Positions 1-12,239 of a DNA stretch of 64,000 nucleotides are shown here, piece after piece. The stretch is from Lonicera japonica (taxonomy: Eukaryota > Streptophyta > Magnoliopsida > Dipsacales > Caprifoliaceae). The notes below the pieces were generated by a model. The model ran no database searches, was not told where the DNA came from, and saw only the letters and a list, made by a program, of their open reading frames with translations. The stretch covers positions 14,176,501-14,240,500 of the forward strand of contig CM038469.1 of assembly GCA_021464415.1 (NCBI GenBank). The letters run 5' to 3'. Numbering within the stretch: position 1 is the first letter of the stretch; the number at the start of each line of letters is the position of its first letter. A program made the translations under genes and the position numbers.

Positions 1-2256
1 CACTTGAAGGTCTAGAAGAAGTCTTCACAGAGTGATTTGTAGTATTCACAGAAGGTGCATCATTCCTTCGGGCATGGTGAGTTTTGGCTGCAGCTGCAGT
101 ACTCTTTGTTGAGGGATGTGACGGGGCAGATTTTTTGCTCACATCTTTCCCACCTTTGCAAGCCTCTCTTCTTTCCAAAGGGTTATAACTAGCAACAGAT
201 GCAAATCATCAACAAAATGATTAATTCTTTCCAACAACATCTAACTAAAATTATAATTTCAGATAGCAACAAAAGTCAAAATGTCTGTGTTCCATTAAAA
301 TTATTGAATAAATATATCAAACAACTAAGGGTTCTAATCTAACCCCAATGTTCACTGATATATGAAATGTAGTCATCTGTAAAATTTGACCTTCAACTAC
401 ATCTCACAGTATACAATATAATGACCTTGATGTGAGATTGTCAAGTATTTCTGAACATCATCCTTGAAATTCTAATAAATGAGGGGTCAGTATCTGAAAT
501 CTAAAAAGTTTAATGTTGATTGATAAAAAAAAATTGCAAGAAGTGAAGAACTACAACCAAATGGACTTTAAACCTTCAATACAGTTAAAAGCACACAATA
601 ATGACCGAGACAAGTTTACATCCATCATAGTCCTTTATAGAACAAAAGTTCAACACAAAGATGGAGGATTGAGGCGAAAGATGTTTTTGGAAGGCTAGAG
701 ATGAACGTAGAAGGGACAAAAGATTGGAGGGCATAGATCAAAAGATACCGTTTTATGAGTTGATTGCAGGATCAATGGACTTTAGTTAACAGCACACAAT
801 AATGACCGAGACAACTTTACATCCATCATAGTCCTTTATAGAACAAAAGTTCAACACAAAGATGGGATTGAGACGAAAGATGTTTTTGTAAGGCTAGAGA
901 TGAATGTAGAAGGGACAAAAGATTGGAGGGCTTTGAATCAAAAGATACCGTTTTATGAGTTGAGACGAAATATGCATGAAGGATAAATTATACTTATAGT
1001 GCCCTAGGACGGGTTAACACTACGGAAAGGATAAATAAATTAATACATTTCTTATTGAACATGAGCACAACCCTTATATGCATTTGCAAGTTGCAACAAA
1101 CATCCTATATGCCTACACGCATATTGTAACTTATGTATAAAAATAAATAGCTAAGTTCAATATCATTTCAACAGGGAGAGAAATAAAAGTCATAGCAACA
1201 AGAATCTCAATTCTCTAACCCTCAATTGCAACATATATACGATTAATTCAAAATCAATACAGAGAATTTGAATTGAATCCACAGTTAGTAGGATACATAA
1301 GAAAAGCTGGAATCTAATAAAGTTAAAGAACAAAAATGTAGAGGTGGAAATGGAGTTAGAAATTACTTGTGCAGACCACCTCCATTAACAGAATCGCAGT
1401 ACCGCTTCATCCATTGCATGAATTCGAGGTTATCCAGGGGTCTTCCTTTCACTAGCTTGCTTACCTCAATGTACTGCACTCCACACACATGTAAAATCAG
1501 TTGATAATAAATAGCAAACTCAGATGTGAACTGATATGAAAAGGCACAGCGCCTAAAAAACAATAGTTTAATCACAAGCTCCCAAATTAACTTTGCTTAT
1601 TCACCATCAGTCATAACATCTCCTTCAAAATTGAAGACAAACAAGGCCAAAACAGTAATTCTACCACAACCTTTAAATGAACATGTTGATTCTCCATCAG
1701 TTATACACACAAATTCATTATTTGTGGTAGCATCATACGTTTAATCTCATTCTCAATGAAACATTTAAACATTTTAGTCAAACTAAAAAATAAACAAGGC
1801 CTAAAACAAAACCCTAGACGTATAACAAGGAAGTGTATACAAAAGAAGCGAAAAGTGAAGTAAACCTTAGTAATCTTGAGTTTATTGAAAACATCTTGAA
1901 GGACCTTGTAGTTCTGAATCATCTCGTACTCGTTTTTAGCATCGAAATTGACCTTATGCATCGGCACTATACCAGGATGAACCGCATCCATCAGCTGGCA
2001 ATGAACCGCACCTGAACATGCCTGCAATTAACCAGATCCATCGATCCAAACACACAATTAACTATACAATTCAACAAAAAAAACCTAAAATTACAAAAGG
2101 AACGATCAATTGTAGGGTTTCGTTCGATTGGTAAAACCTAAAAAGTACCTCCTCGACTTTGGAGAGAGTGAGATGCAGAGTGGAGTTGATCCACGCCAAG
2201 ATCTCCGATCTGCCGACGAAGTAAGCGCCGTCCATCATTCCAATGTTTGTCGCCAT
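1..2256 (-). CDS. EB1C: EB1C-type microtubule plus-end-binding protein, 5' part (3' end outside window)
   Basis: Plus-end-tracking protein of the RP/EB family; in plants the EB1C subtype acts in the mitotic spindle and phragmoplast. Four exons are visible: 2149-2256 (ATG at 2256), 1866-2021, 1367-1473 and 188 down to the window edge, all with GT..AG borders and in-frame joins. The first ~124 residues are an EB calponin-homology domain: it starts [15 protein letters not shown], has the block [17 protein letters not shown], and ends [20 protein letters not shown]. Exon 4 begins the basic Ser/Lys-rich linker ([13 protein letters not shown]...) that distinguishes EB1C from EB1A/B. The C-terminal EBH coiled coil must lie to the left. 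The large intron (189-1366) contains a tandem duplication. The family assignment is strong. The EB1C subtype rests on recalled family features such as the [12 protein letters not shown] segment and the basic linker. Confidence 0.93.
561..963. repeat. Tandem duplication (~200 bp x 2) inside EB1C intron 3
   Basis: Two direct copies, about 561-763 and 775-963, both begin ATGGACTTTA and both end in ATACCGTTTTATGAGTTGA. They differ by scattered substitutions and small indels. The short open frame at 513-698 falls in copy 1, is not preserved in copy 2, and is not considered a gene. Confidence 0.85.
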
Positions 2257-2460
2257 TTCTGCTCTCTCTCTCTCTCTAAATTTCTCACTGTGTGTTTTAC
2301 AGAGAGAAGGGGCCGTTTGAAATGAGAGTGGAGAGCGGGATGATTTGCCCTTTTTGTAATTCAAATAAACGGATTCCTTTCACCGACTCGCTTCTCGTTT
2401 GTTCTGGATCCGGATTAGGGCTTCGGCCCGTATTTGTATATGGGCCGTGGGCCGGCCTGA
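2257..2460 (-). promoter_or_regulatory. EB1C 5' UTR/proximal promoter with paired site II-like elements
   Basis: Immediately upstream of the EB1C start is a CT/GA tract (about 2262-2276). Further up are two TGGGCC hexamers only 1 nt apart (2441-2446 and 2448-2453), with a further GGCCC at about 2425. TGGGCY 'site II' elements are TCP-factor targets common in promoters of proliferation and cell-cycle genes, which fits a spindle protein. The motifs are seen; the function is inferred. No clear TATA box is apparent between them and the ATG. Confidence 0.45.
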
Positions 2461-3410
2461 GCTTCTCAAGCGTTGGTTGTTCAAAACTTTTGCAGCGCAT
2501 AGTTAAAAAAAGAAGGTTCAAAACAATCAATTTTATTAATTAAACAAAAATTTAATTTATCGAAAAAAAATTATTTTTAATATTGTAATATTGGTCTTCC
2601 CCAAATTTTTATTTCCTAAAAACTTAATTAATTATCTATATTATCTTTTGATCTTCCAAAATTAAATACTCTTTATATATACCATCTCTTCTTCTTCTTC
2701 TTCTTATTATTATTATTAAATGACAAAAATTATATTATTTTTCATACTTCTATTCCGTTAGTTTCCCATCAAAGGTATCCAGAAAGCAATGATGAGTGAT
2801 AAAATGTGAAAAGCCTTGTGTGAGTACAATAATAAACATCCTTCTTCAACTCAAAATGAATTACAAAAATGGGTTTATGAAAAATTCAACTTAAGGACTA
2901 TAGTTTTGTCATAGAGTATGTTTCTTGAAAAATAAGCCATCAAAGCAATAACGACACTAAATGATTTCCTCTTACAAGATGAGGAATGCGCACCTAACAC
3001 GCATAGGGTATTACAGAAAGTTAGGGATAAAATTCTGGCAAATATAAATTTTAGCAAAAAAAGAAACAACATAGTACTCATATTTTGGTAAGGCATGATA
3101 GTAAGTCTCAAAAGGTGAATTATTAATTTATATAATCGATGGGTCGAAGATGACCTTATCAAAAGTATTATCTTATAAATTTAGTGAAAAATGTCAATTT
3201 AGCTCTTGAGATTGAGTCGGGTCTAACAAAATTTATCAATTTAGTAAGGTTATTATTTTATCGAGTTTCTACTGTATATTATATCAAAAAGGATTGCACA
3301 CATCTTTAAAATGGGAGACGAGTGTCGATATCACTTGAGTTAAAGTTAATTTAAGTGAGTACTTATCATGTTAAATGGGAGTAGATATCCTGTTAAAGTT
3401 AATTTAAGTT
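2461..3410. other. AT-rich intergenic DNA
   Basis: No gene seen. It contains a CTT/TTA microsatellite (about 2685-2718). Near 3300-3420 there are two short related stretches containing 'ttaaagttaatttaag'. Confidence 0.5.
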
Positions 3411-3414
3411 AGTA

Positions 3415-3510
3415 GAGGTTGACAAGGTCGTAAATAAATTGGTTGTAGTGGGATTTGAACCATAACAAAAAAATAAATTACTCCATTATTTAACCACCAA
3501 AGAATCTTTA
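3415..3510 (-). mobile_element. tRNA-derived SINE-like relic
   Basis: Read on the minus strand, this stretch has a perfect Pol III B-box, GGTTCAAATCC (plus 3451-3461). An A-box-like TGGTGGTTAAATAATGGA lies about 35 nt upstream of it. The spacing suits a tRNA-derived SINE head rather than a folded tRNA, because no acceptor stem pairs. No target duplication was identified, so the limits are approximate. Confidence 0.4.
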
Positions 3511-3682
3511 AGTGTCACTAAACGTTTCTCCTCAAATTATGTATATATATTATTACATTGCATGCGCAATTAATTTAGTACCATGTATATGTAAAAAAAT
3601 CTTAAAAATTCAGGAGGGCTGGGACCTACGTATATTTTCCCCTGGATTAGTAGCCTTTTTTTTTTTTCTAGAAATTAGGTAG

Positions 3683-4343
3683 AAGGGCTTATTATACATT
3701 GATTTTTACCAAAAATCCAATGAATAATATTTTTTTGAATGAAGGGCCTAGTTTTAATTGGTAATTTGAATGAAGGGCCTATTTTTAATTGGTAATTAGT
3801 GTAAGATGCCTATTTTGTTTTATATTTTAAATGAATGTATTTGAATAAATTTAAATATCATTTAATTAATAAAAACATGTTATGTATTACCTAAATACCC
3901 CTTTTAATGAAATTTTCACAAAAAATATGGACTGCAAAGTTCATATTGCAATAAAATATGAACTGCAAAGTTCATATTGCAGTGAAATATGTACTGCAAT
4001 ATGAACTTTGCACTAAAAATATGGACCAAAGTTCACATTGCAGTAAAATATGGACTGCAATATGAACTTTGCACTAAAAATATCGACTGCAAAGTTCACA
4101 TTGCAGTGAAATATGGACTGCAAAGTTCATATTGCAGTGAAATATAGACTGCAAAGTTCATATTGCAGTCCATATTTTAATGCATATTGATATTTTTTAG
4201 TTTATTTTAAGGGTTGGGATGTCATTTTATAATGAAAAAAAAAGACACATGTCATATTATCAATAAAATAAAAAATAGGCCCTTTATTTAAAAAAAAAAT
4301 TATTCCTTGGCCTTAGTGTGAAAATCTTTCTCTAATAAGCCCT
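3683..4343. mobile_element. Non-autonomous TIR DNA transposon (MITE-like) carrying a palindromic minisatellite
   Basis: The ends match as imperfect inverted repeats of ~28 bp: the left end begins AAGGGCTTATTA and the right end finishes TAATAAGCCCTT, with GATTTT..AC shared further in. Subterminal GGGCCTA / TAGGCCC blocks are also inverted. No coding capacity. The interior is occupied by an 18-mer array (separate entry). The superfamily is not clear; no target duplication was recognised. Confidence 0.6.
3930..4172. repeat. Orientation-switching 18-mer minisatellite
   Basis: About eight copies of TGCAAAGTTCATATTGCA or its reverse complement TGCAATATGAACTTTGCA, separated by AGTGAAATATGGAC-like spacers. 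By eye the orientations run F F R F R F F F, with one truncated copy. Each unit is itself near-palindromic, so the strand can fold into many alternative hairpins. Confidence 0.85.
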
Positions 4344-4394
4344 TTTTTTTAATTGCCCCTTTTTTCTTTATATACTTGGTGAATTTGCAAGAGT

Positions 4395-5085
4395 CATTTT
4401 GCTTGGAAATAATAAATCCAAACTTTTTGAACCCACCAAAATTTAATCCATAAGGGGCAATGTTCCAAACACTATATTACAAGATGGAGAAACATAAACA
4501 AAATAAAAACGGTGCCAACCAGTGAAATATTGGGACAAAAGAATTAATGAAAGAGATCACATTCTCAGAACCATCGCAAGTATTCTATGGAGACATATTT
4601 TTGGAATATATATTTATGATAAACAATGATATATTATTGGCCCAGTAATACAAAGTTAAAATTAGAATTAATTTTGGGGTTGACTTAGTATTTTCAAAGT
4701 TAATTCTTGAATATTGTTAAAATAATATTTGGGAAGGGATAATCATTTTGCTTGGAAATAATAAATCCAAACTTTTTGAAGCCACCGAAATTCAATCCAT
4801 AAGGAGCAATGTTCCAAACACTATATTACAAGATCGAGAAACATAAACAAAATAAAAACCGTGCCCACCAGTGAAATATTGGGCCAAAAGAATTAGTGAA
4901 AGAGATCGCATTCTTAGAACCATCACAAGTATTCTATGGTGACATATTTTTAGAATATATATATTCATGATAAACAATGATGTATTATTGGCCAAGTGAA
5001 ATAAAATTGTAATAAGGATAATTTTGAGGTTGACTTGGTATTTTTAAAGTCAATTCTTGACGTTATTAAAATAATACTTGGTCAG
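4395..5085. repeat. Tandem duplication, ~349-bp unit x 2
   Basis: Copy 1 (4395-4743) and copy 2 (4744-~5085) both start CATTTTGCTTGGAAATAATA and share blocks such as CAATGTTCCAAACACTATAT. Identity is high over the first ~250 bp and lower afterwards. There is no open frame of interest. Confidence 0.85.
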
Positions 5086-5514
5086 CAGCAGTCAAAAAAA
5101 GAATTAGTCGAGGTACTATCAGTGGGCTTATCTTTGATCTATTTTTCTAATTTTAGCAAGAGATGTATCGTTAGACTCACTACCCATGATTTGCAATATT
5201 TTATCATTCAAAGTAATATATCAGAGTGATAAAATATTGATAATCATAGGTAGTGAATCTAACGATATAAAAATGGAAGTATTGAAGAATGTCAAAGATG
5301 GAGGTGATGTTGAAGACAAAGATGGGCTACATGTGGTGATTTAAAAGATAAGGATATGTCAAAAGAAGTATATTTATTTCATTGTTACATTATTTTTGTG
5401 CATTTTAACCCTCACTTGATGAATATTGCAAAATTATAATTATTTTTTTTTTTTTAAACATAGAGTTAAAATAGAGCTGTGGGTTTTGAACCTAGTAATT
5501 ACTCTCCCTACATT

Positions 5515-5825
5515 GGCCGAGTACCAACGAAGATACTCTCCAAATGACGAGATAGTATTACCCTATTTACTCATTATAAATTGGACAAGTATATCTCAAA
5601 AAATGGATTGTAGCCTTAAATTATTGTTAAAGTTCTAGATACTTCATTGTCGGGCGAGTACCAATGAAGATACTCTCCCAATGATGGGAGAGTATTATCT
5701 TATTTGTTCACCATAAATTGAACGAGTATATTTTAAAAATTGGACCATAACTTAAGTTATTGCTGAAGTTCCGGATGCTCAATGTCGAATGACTACTAAT
5801 GAATATACTCTCCAAATGATCAGTG
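5515..5825. repeat. Tandem repeat, ~136-bp unit, ~2.3 copies
   Basis: Units start at about 5519 (GAGTACCAACGAAG), 5656 (GAGTACCAATGAAG) and 5791 (GACTACTAATGAAT), each followed by ATACTCTCC. The third copy is truncated. The copies are diverged, indicating an old duplication. Confidence 0.75.
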
Positions 5826-6555
5826 GAGATCGAGAAGGAGGGAGAGAGATCAGCGTAGAATGAGAGAGAGCAACCGATGGAGATTGAGCACGAGAGAAAC
5901 CTAGGGCACGATAATAGGGGAAGGATGGTGATGTATTTTACTTGTTTTAATTTTTTTTATAGCTTTAACTTAATTATGTTAATTAATATAATTATGTTTC
6001 TTAAGTTAGTGGGTGGTAGAGTAGAATGTTAAGTGATAAAAATTATAAAAGTGAGAGGTGTAAGATAGAAAAAGTGTTAATAATAAAATAAGAAGTTGCT
6101 GTTAATACTACCCTAAAAATAGCACCATTTTTTCACCCGAGTTCAATAGCTTGTTTACTAGTACAATTGATTAAGCCCAAGCCTAACCTCGAGCCAATTG
6201 AAGGTCTCAGGTAGCTTGGGCTGGGCTAGAATATCCAAGTCCTGAGGTTGAACCAGTTTGGGCTTTATTTATCATCAAATCTTGGACCCTAATTTGATGC
6301 ATTCTCCGTCTTTATTTTATCATCCATTGACATTATTATTTGCCACTGTGAAATTAGGATATCTCAAAAAAGAGAAAATGAAATTAACAATTATCAAACT
6401 TGCAATTAATTGAAAATAGAATAGATGCTCAGACAAGAAAGATCTCAAACAAATTAACTACCAAGAAAAGCTATCTTTTTGATAAAAGATCCCCTCACTG
6501 ATTGTACATACACTTCTCTACAAATGGGTCCATTTTATCAATTATTACATCACTA
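5826..6555. other. Intergenic DNA and 3' flank of the receptor kinase
   Basis: No gene seen. Copies of TTTATT at about 6265 and 6308 would read AATAAA on the minus strand. They lie 250-290 bp beyond the kinase stop codon, so they are possible but unproven polyadenylation signals. Confidence 0.4.
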
Positions 6556-9500
6556 CTACCCAAAATAAAATGATGTTGAACAAGATGGGAATTTCTCTAG
6601 CAATTGATGTGCCTCTTTCATTGTTGGTCTCTTGTGTGGGACCGTAGATATACAACTAAACCCTAGTTTCAACAATGCCAGCAAGGCATCCTCCTTCCCC
6701 TCCACGTCAGCTCGAATCGCCATGTCAACCATCCTCATCACCCTCCCCTTCTCATCGGCTGCCAGCATGGCAGGCTCGAGGCCCGCCTCATCCAACACAA
6801 CTACCTTCCCGGTAAGCAGCTCGAGCAAAATTACACCAAACGAGTACACGTCCCACTTCTGATTGGGCTTGAGGCTCCTGAGTGACTCAGGTGCATAATA
6901 AGGAGACACACAACCCATCGAACTCGGGCTTGGGCTCGGGTTCGGTGTGAGTCCATTGGACACGTCCTGGAAGCTTTCTCTAGAAGCCGTGGACTGCTTA
7001 CTACCAAAGTTCCGGGCCGACCCACCTGCTTTAGAACTATTTTCGCCGGCCACGAGCCTCTCGAGCCCAAAATCCCCGATTTTGGGCTCCATATCTTGGT
7101 CTAGCAAGATATTACTAGGCTTTAAATTTCCGTGAACATGTTTCTTCTCGTGGATGTAGGTTAGCCCTCGTGCCACACCTCTTGCTATCTTGAGTCGGAC
7201 CTCCCATGGTAAAGGACAAGGTGAGGATCCCACTTTCCCTGGAAAAAAAATAATTTGAATCCATAGTGAGATATTACTATACTAGCAATTTAGCCAAATG
7301 GCCAAAATTTGATTCACAAGATACAATTAGACTACAAAAGCTCAAGTCCTTTTCAATGGGAGTCAATTGTACACTAACAAAATTGCAATTTGGCGTATTA
7401 TAAGATTTTGATAGGTGATTGGCTATTATGCATCGTGGGCCAAGAGTAACAACAAAGAGGTATACATTAAGGAGTTACAACTTACAACAGTGCATTAAAG
7501 AGAGAAAATAATAAATAACAAGAAGTAACTATCATTCAGTAGCAATAAAGACAGTTGACTTGTCAATTTGCTGTGCATTAAAAAACAATCGGATCTATTA
7601 CAACCACTTCACCGCTGAGCACCCTTCCTGGCGCAATTTAGCAATAATTATATGATTGCCACTAAATTGCGCAAATTTTGATGTAAGCAGACTGCCAAAT
7701 TAGGTGCAAACTTTGAGATAAGATTAAGATATGCGAATAAAATTGCGTGGGTGGGTGGTACCCTTGGAGACGTATGTGTCTGTACAATTAAAAAATTTAG
7801 CTTCTGTAATAAAAAAATAATAATAAAATTTAAATTTATTATAACCATTGAATTCACAATAATCTATTGATTCTGTACATGGCTACAATGTATTGATTAC
7901 GTGTAACAATTTGCATGGTCTATAGTAGAGTCTCCATCACTCATTTGTTTATTAGATAAACTAGACTAATTACTAAAATTTAGATTTATCACAAATTCGC
8001 AGTGCTATTAAAATTAGAAATAAGGTAGATTTTTTCACTCTCAACTACAGTTTAATTTACGGGAACATCGTTTTCCTTCTCCTTCTCCCTATAGTCAAAC
8101 GTGTTGAGTTGTAAAAATATATTTTAATTTTGACAATTGCATTCCTATTAGATTTGGTTAGTAGAAATCAAACTTATTTTCAATTCCAACTTGATATTTC
8201 AAACACTCAAAATCCATCCACAGTACAGAATGCAGAAAGTTGTGCACAAGGTAAACACAAAGATGCATGAGTGTCCCATAAAACATATCAAAAATCATAA
8301 AATATGTGCAAACAGTCACATCAAAAATAATTATTTGTCTGCTAATAATTGTACTTTCTACTATTAAATCTACTATTATATAACAGCTAGAAGTGAAGTA
8401 ATTGGCCTCAAAGTCGTGGCATGTTCTTAATTTTACCCATTCGTACTTTAATTTCACACAAGTCTTGTAATATTAACGTTATCAATGAAGATTTAACTTT
8501 TGTTCTTATAAATCACTTATATCTATATCGTACAGATATCTTGTGAATAAAAATCTAGTAACTAATAATTTAATTGCTAATGTAAGCAGCAGCAGCAAAA
8601 AGAGTGTAACATGCAGTGTGTGTGAAAAAGATAGAGAAGAGAAGAGAGCTTACTGTAACGTGCATTGACTAGGCTACCATTGGGCACATAATCGTAAATA
8701 ACAAGCTTCTCATCAGCCCCCCAATAGAACCCACGTATCCTCACCAGATTCGGGTGCACCAATTTCGCAATGACTCGAACCTGGTTCTGAAAATCCCTGA
8801 ACCGCTCCACACCCGACTCTCCAATCCGCCGCACGGCCAACGTAGTCCCATCTTCGAGCACAGCCTTATACATTATACTTGAACCCGTGGCCCCCAATAT
8901 ATATGCCGATGCCTTTAACAACGTCTCGAGCTCAAGCTCTCTCTCCCCGTCAACAGTAACCAACGAACCTGTATCCGTATGTTCTTGCTTAGTTTCATTA
9001 ACCCGACTCGTTTTCGCTTCTTCTTGGTCGCTTTCAGAGGTCGTACCTGTTGTGAAAAAAATAATAAGCTAGTTGTAACTTGAACTAAAGATATTTCATT
9101 AAAGAAAAATGTTATGTAGGCTCAAAATATCTTACAAAGTCGAACTCCTTTGAATTTGAACCATAAATTGAGAAAGTAGTGAGAAAGTAATGAATGACAT
9201 AAATTTTTTGAATTGTACTTCTGATTTTTTCTTAGAACGGGTAGCAATTATGATCGAAAATACTAAATATAACACTCTGCAAAAAAAATAAAAATAAATT
9301 TGATATACAAACACAGTTGGTACTATAATATTGATTCTTACTTTGCGAATTAACTTTTATGTAATATTTTATGTGCTTATCATTTCTCGAATATCTCAAG
9401 CAAAATTTTATGGTGAAATTATTTAAGGTTAAATTATTCATTATAGTAGAAGCGGATAAAATTTTCTAAGATAAAATTATTCGTTGTATTAGAAGCTGAG

Positions 9501-10871
9501 TGACCATTAAAATGAAGTAAAATGTTTTATTTAGAACAAAGATTTTTCTAGTTAAATCTCAAGTCTTTGCTATTCAGAGACATATCTCAAACTAAAAATA
9601 ATTGCTTCATTTAGAAAATTACAAATACAACAGTACCTTCCGACGACGACGTTTCGTCGTTTCGCCGTTTTAACAAACACGCCCATGATTTCATCCATGA
9701 TTGTTCTTCTTGTGAAGATGATGACCAGTCGAATTCTTGATGTTTACCATTTGTTGAAGTATTGAATTTCCTTTTTTTCTTCAACTGGTAGACGAAGATG
9801 AAGATTAGGGCGAGGATCCCGACTCCGGCGATGTCTCCGGCTACTATTCCGGCGATTGTGGAGGCTTTAAGGCTGTTCCGGCCAGACCCATTGGGCGAAT
9901 TTGTTGGTGAATTTGAATCGATTTTGGGTATTGCTGCAATTGCCGGAGTAGATGTGGGTGAAGATACATTCGGGAAAATTGAAACTGTAGAAGGAATTGG
10001 GCAAGGATTTTTCAGTACTTTACCGCATAATTCGGGATTCCCGGAAAATGATTTATTTTCTTGGTTACGAAACAGGCCAGTTTCCGGGATTTCGCCACTG
10101 AAATTGTTGAACGAGAGATCTATTGTGGCGTTCACCGGGATTTTATTTGTGAACTGAACTGGGATTTCACCGGAAAATCTGTTGTATGATATATTCAAGT
10201 AATGAAGATCATTGCCACCAAAGTTGGGGGGTAAAGACCCATTGATCAAATTGGAAGAAAGATCTAAAGAGACAACTGAATCAAATCCACTATGAAGATT
10301 ACCACCAAAATAATTGTTTCTCAAAGAAATAACTCTCAGATTCTTAAGACTAGTGATGTTTTCGGGGATTTCTCCGGCCAATGCGTTGTCGGAGAGATTC
10401 AGATACTGAAGATTCGTTAGTCCGGCGATAAACTCCGGCAACTCGCCGGAGATCAAATTGTTGGAGAAATCAAGAATGCGAAGTTGGGTATTGTTGTAAA
10501 GAGAGAAAGGGATCGACCCATTAATTGAATTGTTGGATAGATTGAGGACTTGAAGGTATCTGATCATACCAAGATCTGGTGGGATTGAGCCAAGAAGCTG
10601 AGAATTTGGGAGAGATAAGGCGGTGAATGTAGTAATATTCACCGGTCCGGCTACCGGAGGTGCTACAAGTAACTCCGGTCCATGAACATGGGTTTTGATC
10701 GTTGTAATTCCAGGTTTGTAGAACACCAAGAGGGTCACTTAGAACAGAGGATTTGAAGTTGAGGAGTAAAATGGCTTCTCTGTTGAGGGCAATTGAGGGG
10801 TTTACAACAACAAGAAGAAATGCAAGAATTTTGCAACATAAATGGAGATGCATGAAGGTTGAATAGGTCAT
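6556..10871 (-). CDS. Leucine-rich-repeat receptor-like (pseudo)kinase of the At4g37250/At2g15300 type, with an apparent exon-1 frameshift
   Basis: Predicted plasma-membrane LRR receptor-like kinase. Exons: 9637-10871 (ATG at 10871), 8654-9046 and 6556-7238, with GT..AG introns. In order: a signal peptide (ILAFLLVVVNPSIA); an LRR N-cap (LNREAILLLNFKSS..., NPCSWTGVTC); about six LRRs of the L.LSNN.I.G.IP type; a Pro/Ser-rich stalk; a membrane segment (encoded near 9783-9860) followed by QLKKKRK; and a kinase domain. DFG (IGDFGLERL) and APE (YYAPESL) are present. The ATP-binding Lys region reads AVRRIG, and HRD is replaced by HGN (HVHGNLKPSN), so phosphotransfer is doubtful, as is usual in this subfamily. 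The frame from the ATG (through TGVTC) and the LRR frame (from PPVAGPVN) differ by one base between about 10625 and 10695. Joined exons total 2311 nt, which is 3n+1. Either the allele is broken or the base is an error. Confidence 0.88.
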
Positions 10872-12239
10872 GGTGTTTTGCAGTAATCACTACTCATTCT
10901 AGAGAGAGAAACAGAGAGAGTTTTAAGTGAGATTTATGATGCAGAGAGTTAAGAATGGGGCCATGTGATTGGGAAGTTAAAATGATCAAATGATATTGGA
11001 GGGAGCAAACAGCTCACAGGAAAACCAAAACATCTTTCCTCATATATGCTCTGTTTTTGCTCTGTTTTACGGACTACTAAAATAAAAAAAGAACAATCCT
11101 TTTTTAAAACCTAAAACAAAGAAGAATAACTTTCTTTCCTTTGGACTCATACTTAATAAGAGTTACTTGCTCAACTAATCATCTTTACTAATATAGGTAG
11201 GGTACATCCCAACTTAGTTTTAAAAGTAATTATGACACTTAATTATCAAAGTTATAATTTTGAATCGGTAAATTACGTGAATTAAACTTATAACTTTTTA
11301 GTTGTTAAAAGAGTGTTTTGTCTATCCAGACAACATCATTTTTTGTTTTATTTTTTCATTTCAAGATAAATGATAATGCACACAAAAAAGATAAGCGTAC
11401 GTATGAATTGTGTATACTTTCATATTTAATACTTAATAAAATTGATTATTCCATATATTGTATTGAACATTTACCAACTCATCGTAATAAAATCTATTAC
11501 ATAATAATGTAATCGGTGCCGTGGTATTGTCAAGCTCTCGCAAACAAATTGTGGGCTTCTTAAATAAGTTATTAGTAAGACTCAAATTTAAGAAATAAGT
11601 GAAAATAATAACTAGATTATAATCATTAAGTCAAAAATACTAATAATTAAATTAGTAATTTAAGTAATGTGTTACGAAAATAAGTAATCAATGTTTAAAA
11701 TAAACATTATACAATAACCAATATATTTTTTTGACTAATCATTTAAACAAAAAGAATTGAATCGTTTAAGTAGATACATATAATATTACTTTTAAACCGT
11801 AATTGAGAAAGGGAAGCAAATGAGTTAACGCTACTCACAGTTGGCACTTTCACCTTAACTAAGAATTTACTATTTAAGTAATGAGATTTGATAGAGGATA
11901 TAGCATCTTTGCTAGGTGACACTCAGCTGAAGTTAAATGAAGTTTCAGATAATAACTGTTTTTCTTATTAAAATACAAAAAGACTGTCTATCGATGTTTT
12001 GCTTTGGATCTGGTGTTTCTGTAAAATATATAAATATGGATAAAAAATAGAGGCGATTTTATTCCTATCCCAAATACCACTCGATTTCACTCCCATCTTT
12101 TATTCAGTGTTAGAGCATCGAGTAAGGCCGGGATTGTTAGTCGGTTTTTGAAAGTCGAGAATAAGTTTGACAATAAAATCGAGTAATAGACTTATATTCA
12201 ATACTTAAGATCCGAATAACATATCCTTACTTTATATTT
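10872..12239. other. Receptor-kinase 5' flank and AT-rich intergenic DNA
   Basis: A CT-rich stretch just upstream of the ATG (about 10893-10922 on the minus strand) is probably 5' UTR. Beyond it is AT-rich DNA with short low-complexity open frames and no recognisable domain. No gene is supported. Confidence 0.45.

Noticed and set aside
513..698. 61-codon open frame in the EB1C intron
   Set aside because: Falls in one copy of a tandem duplication and is not preserved in the other; no domain.
9798..10157. 119-codon plus-strand open frame
   Set aside because: It is the antisense shadow of the receptor-kinase membrane and stalk region.
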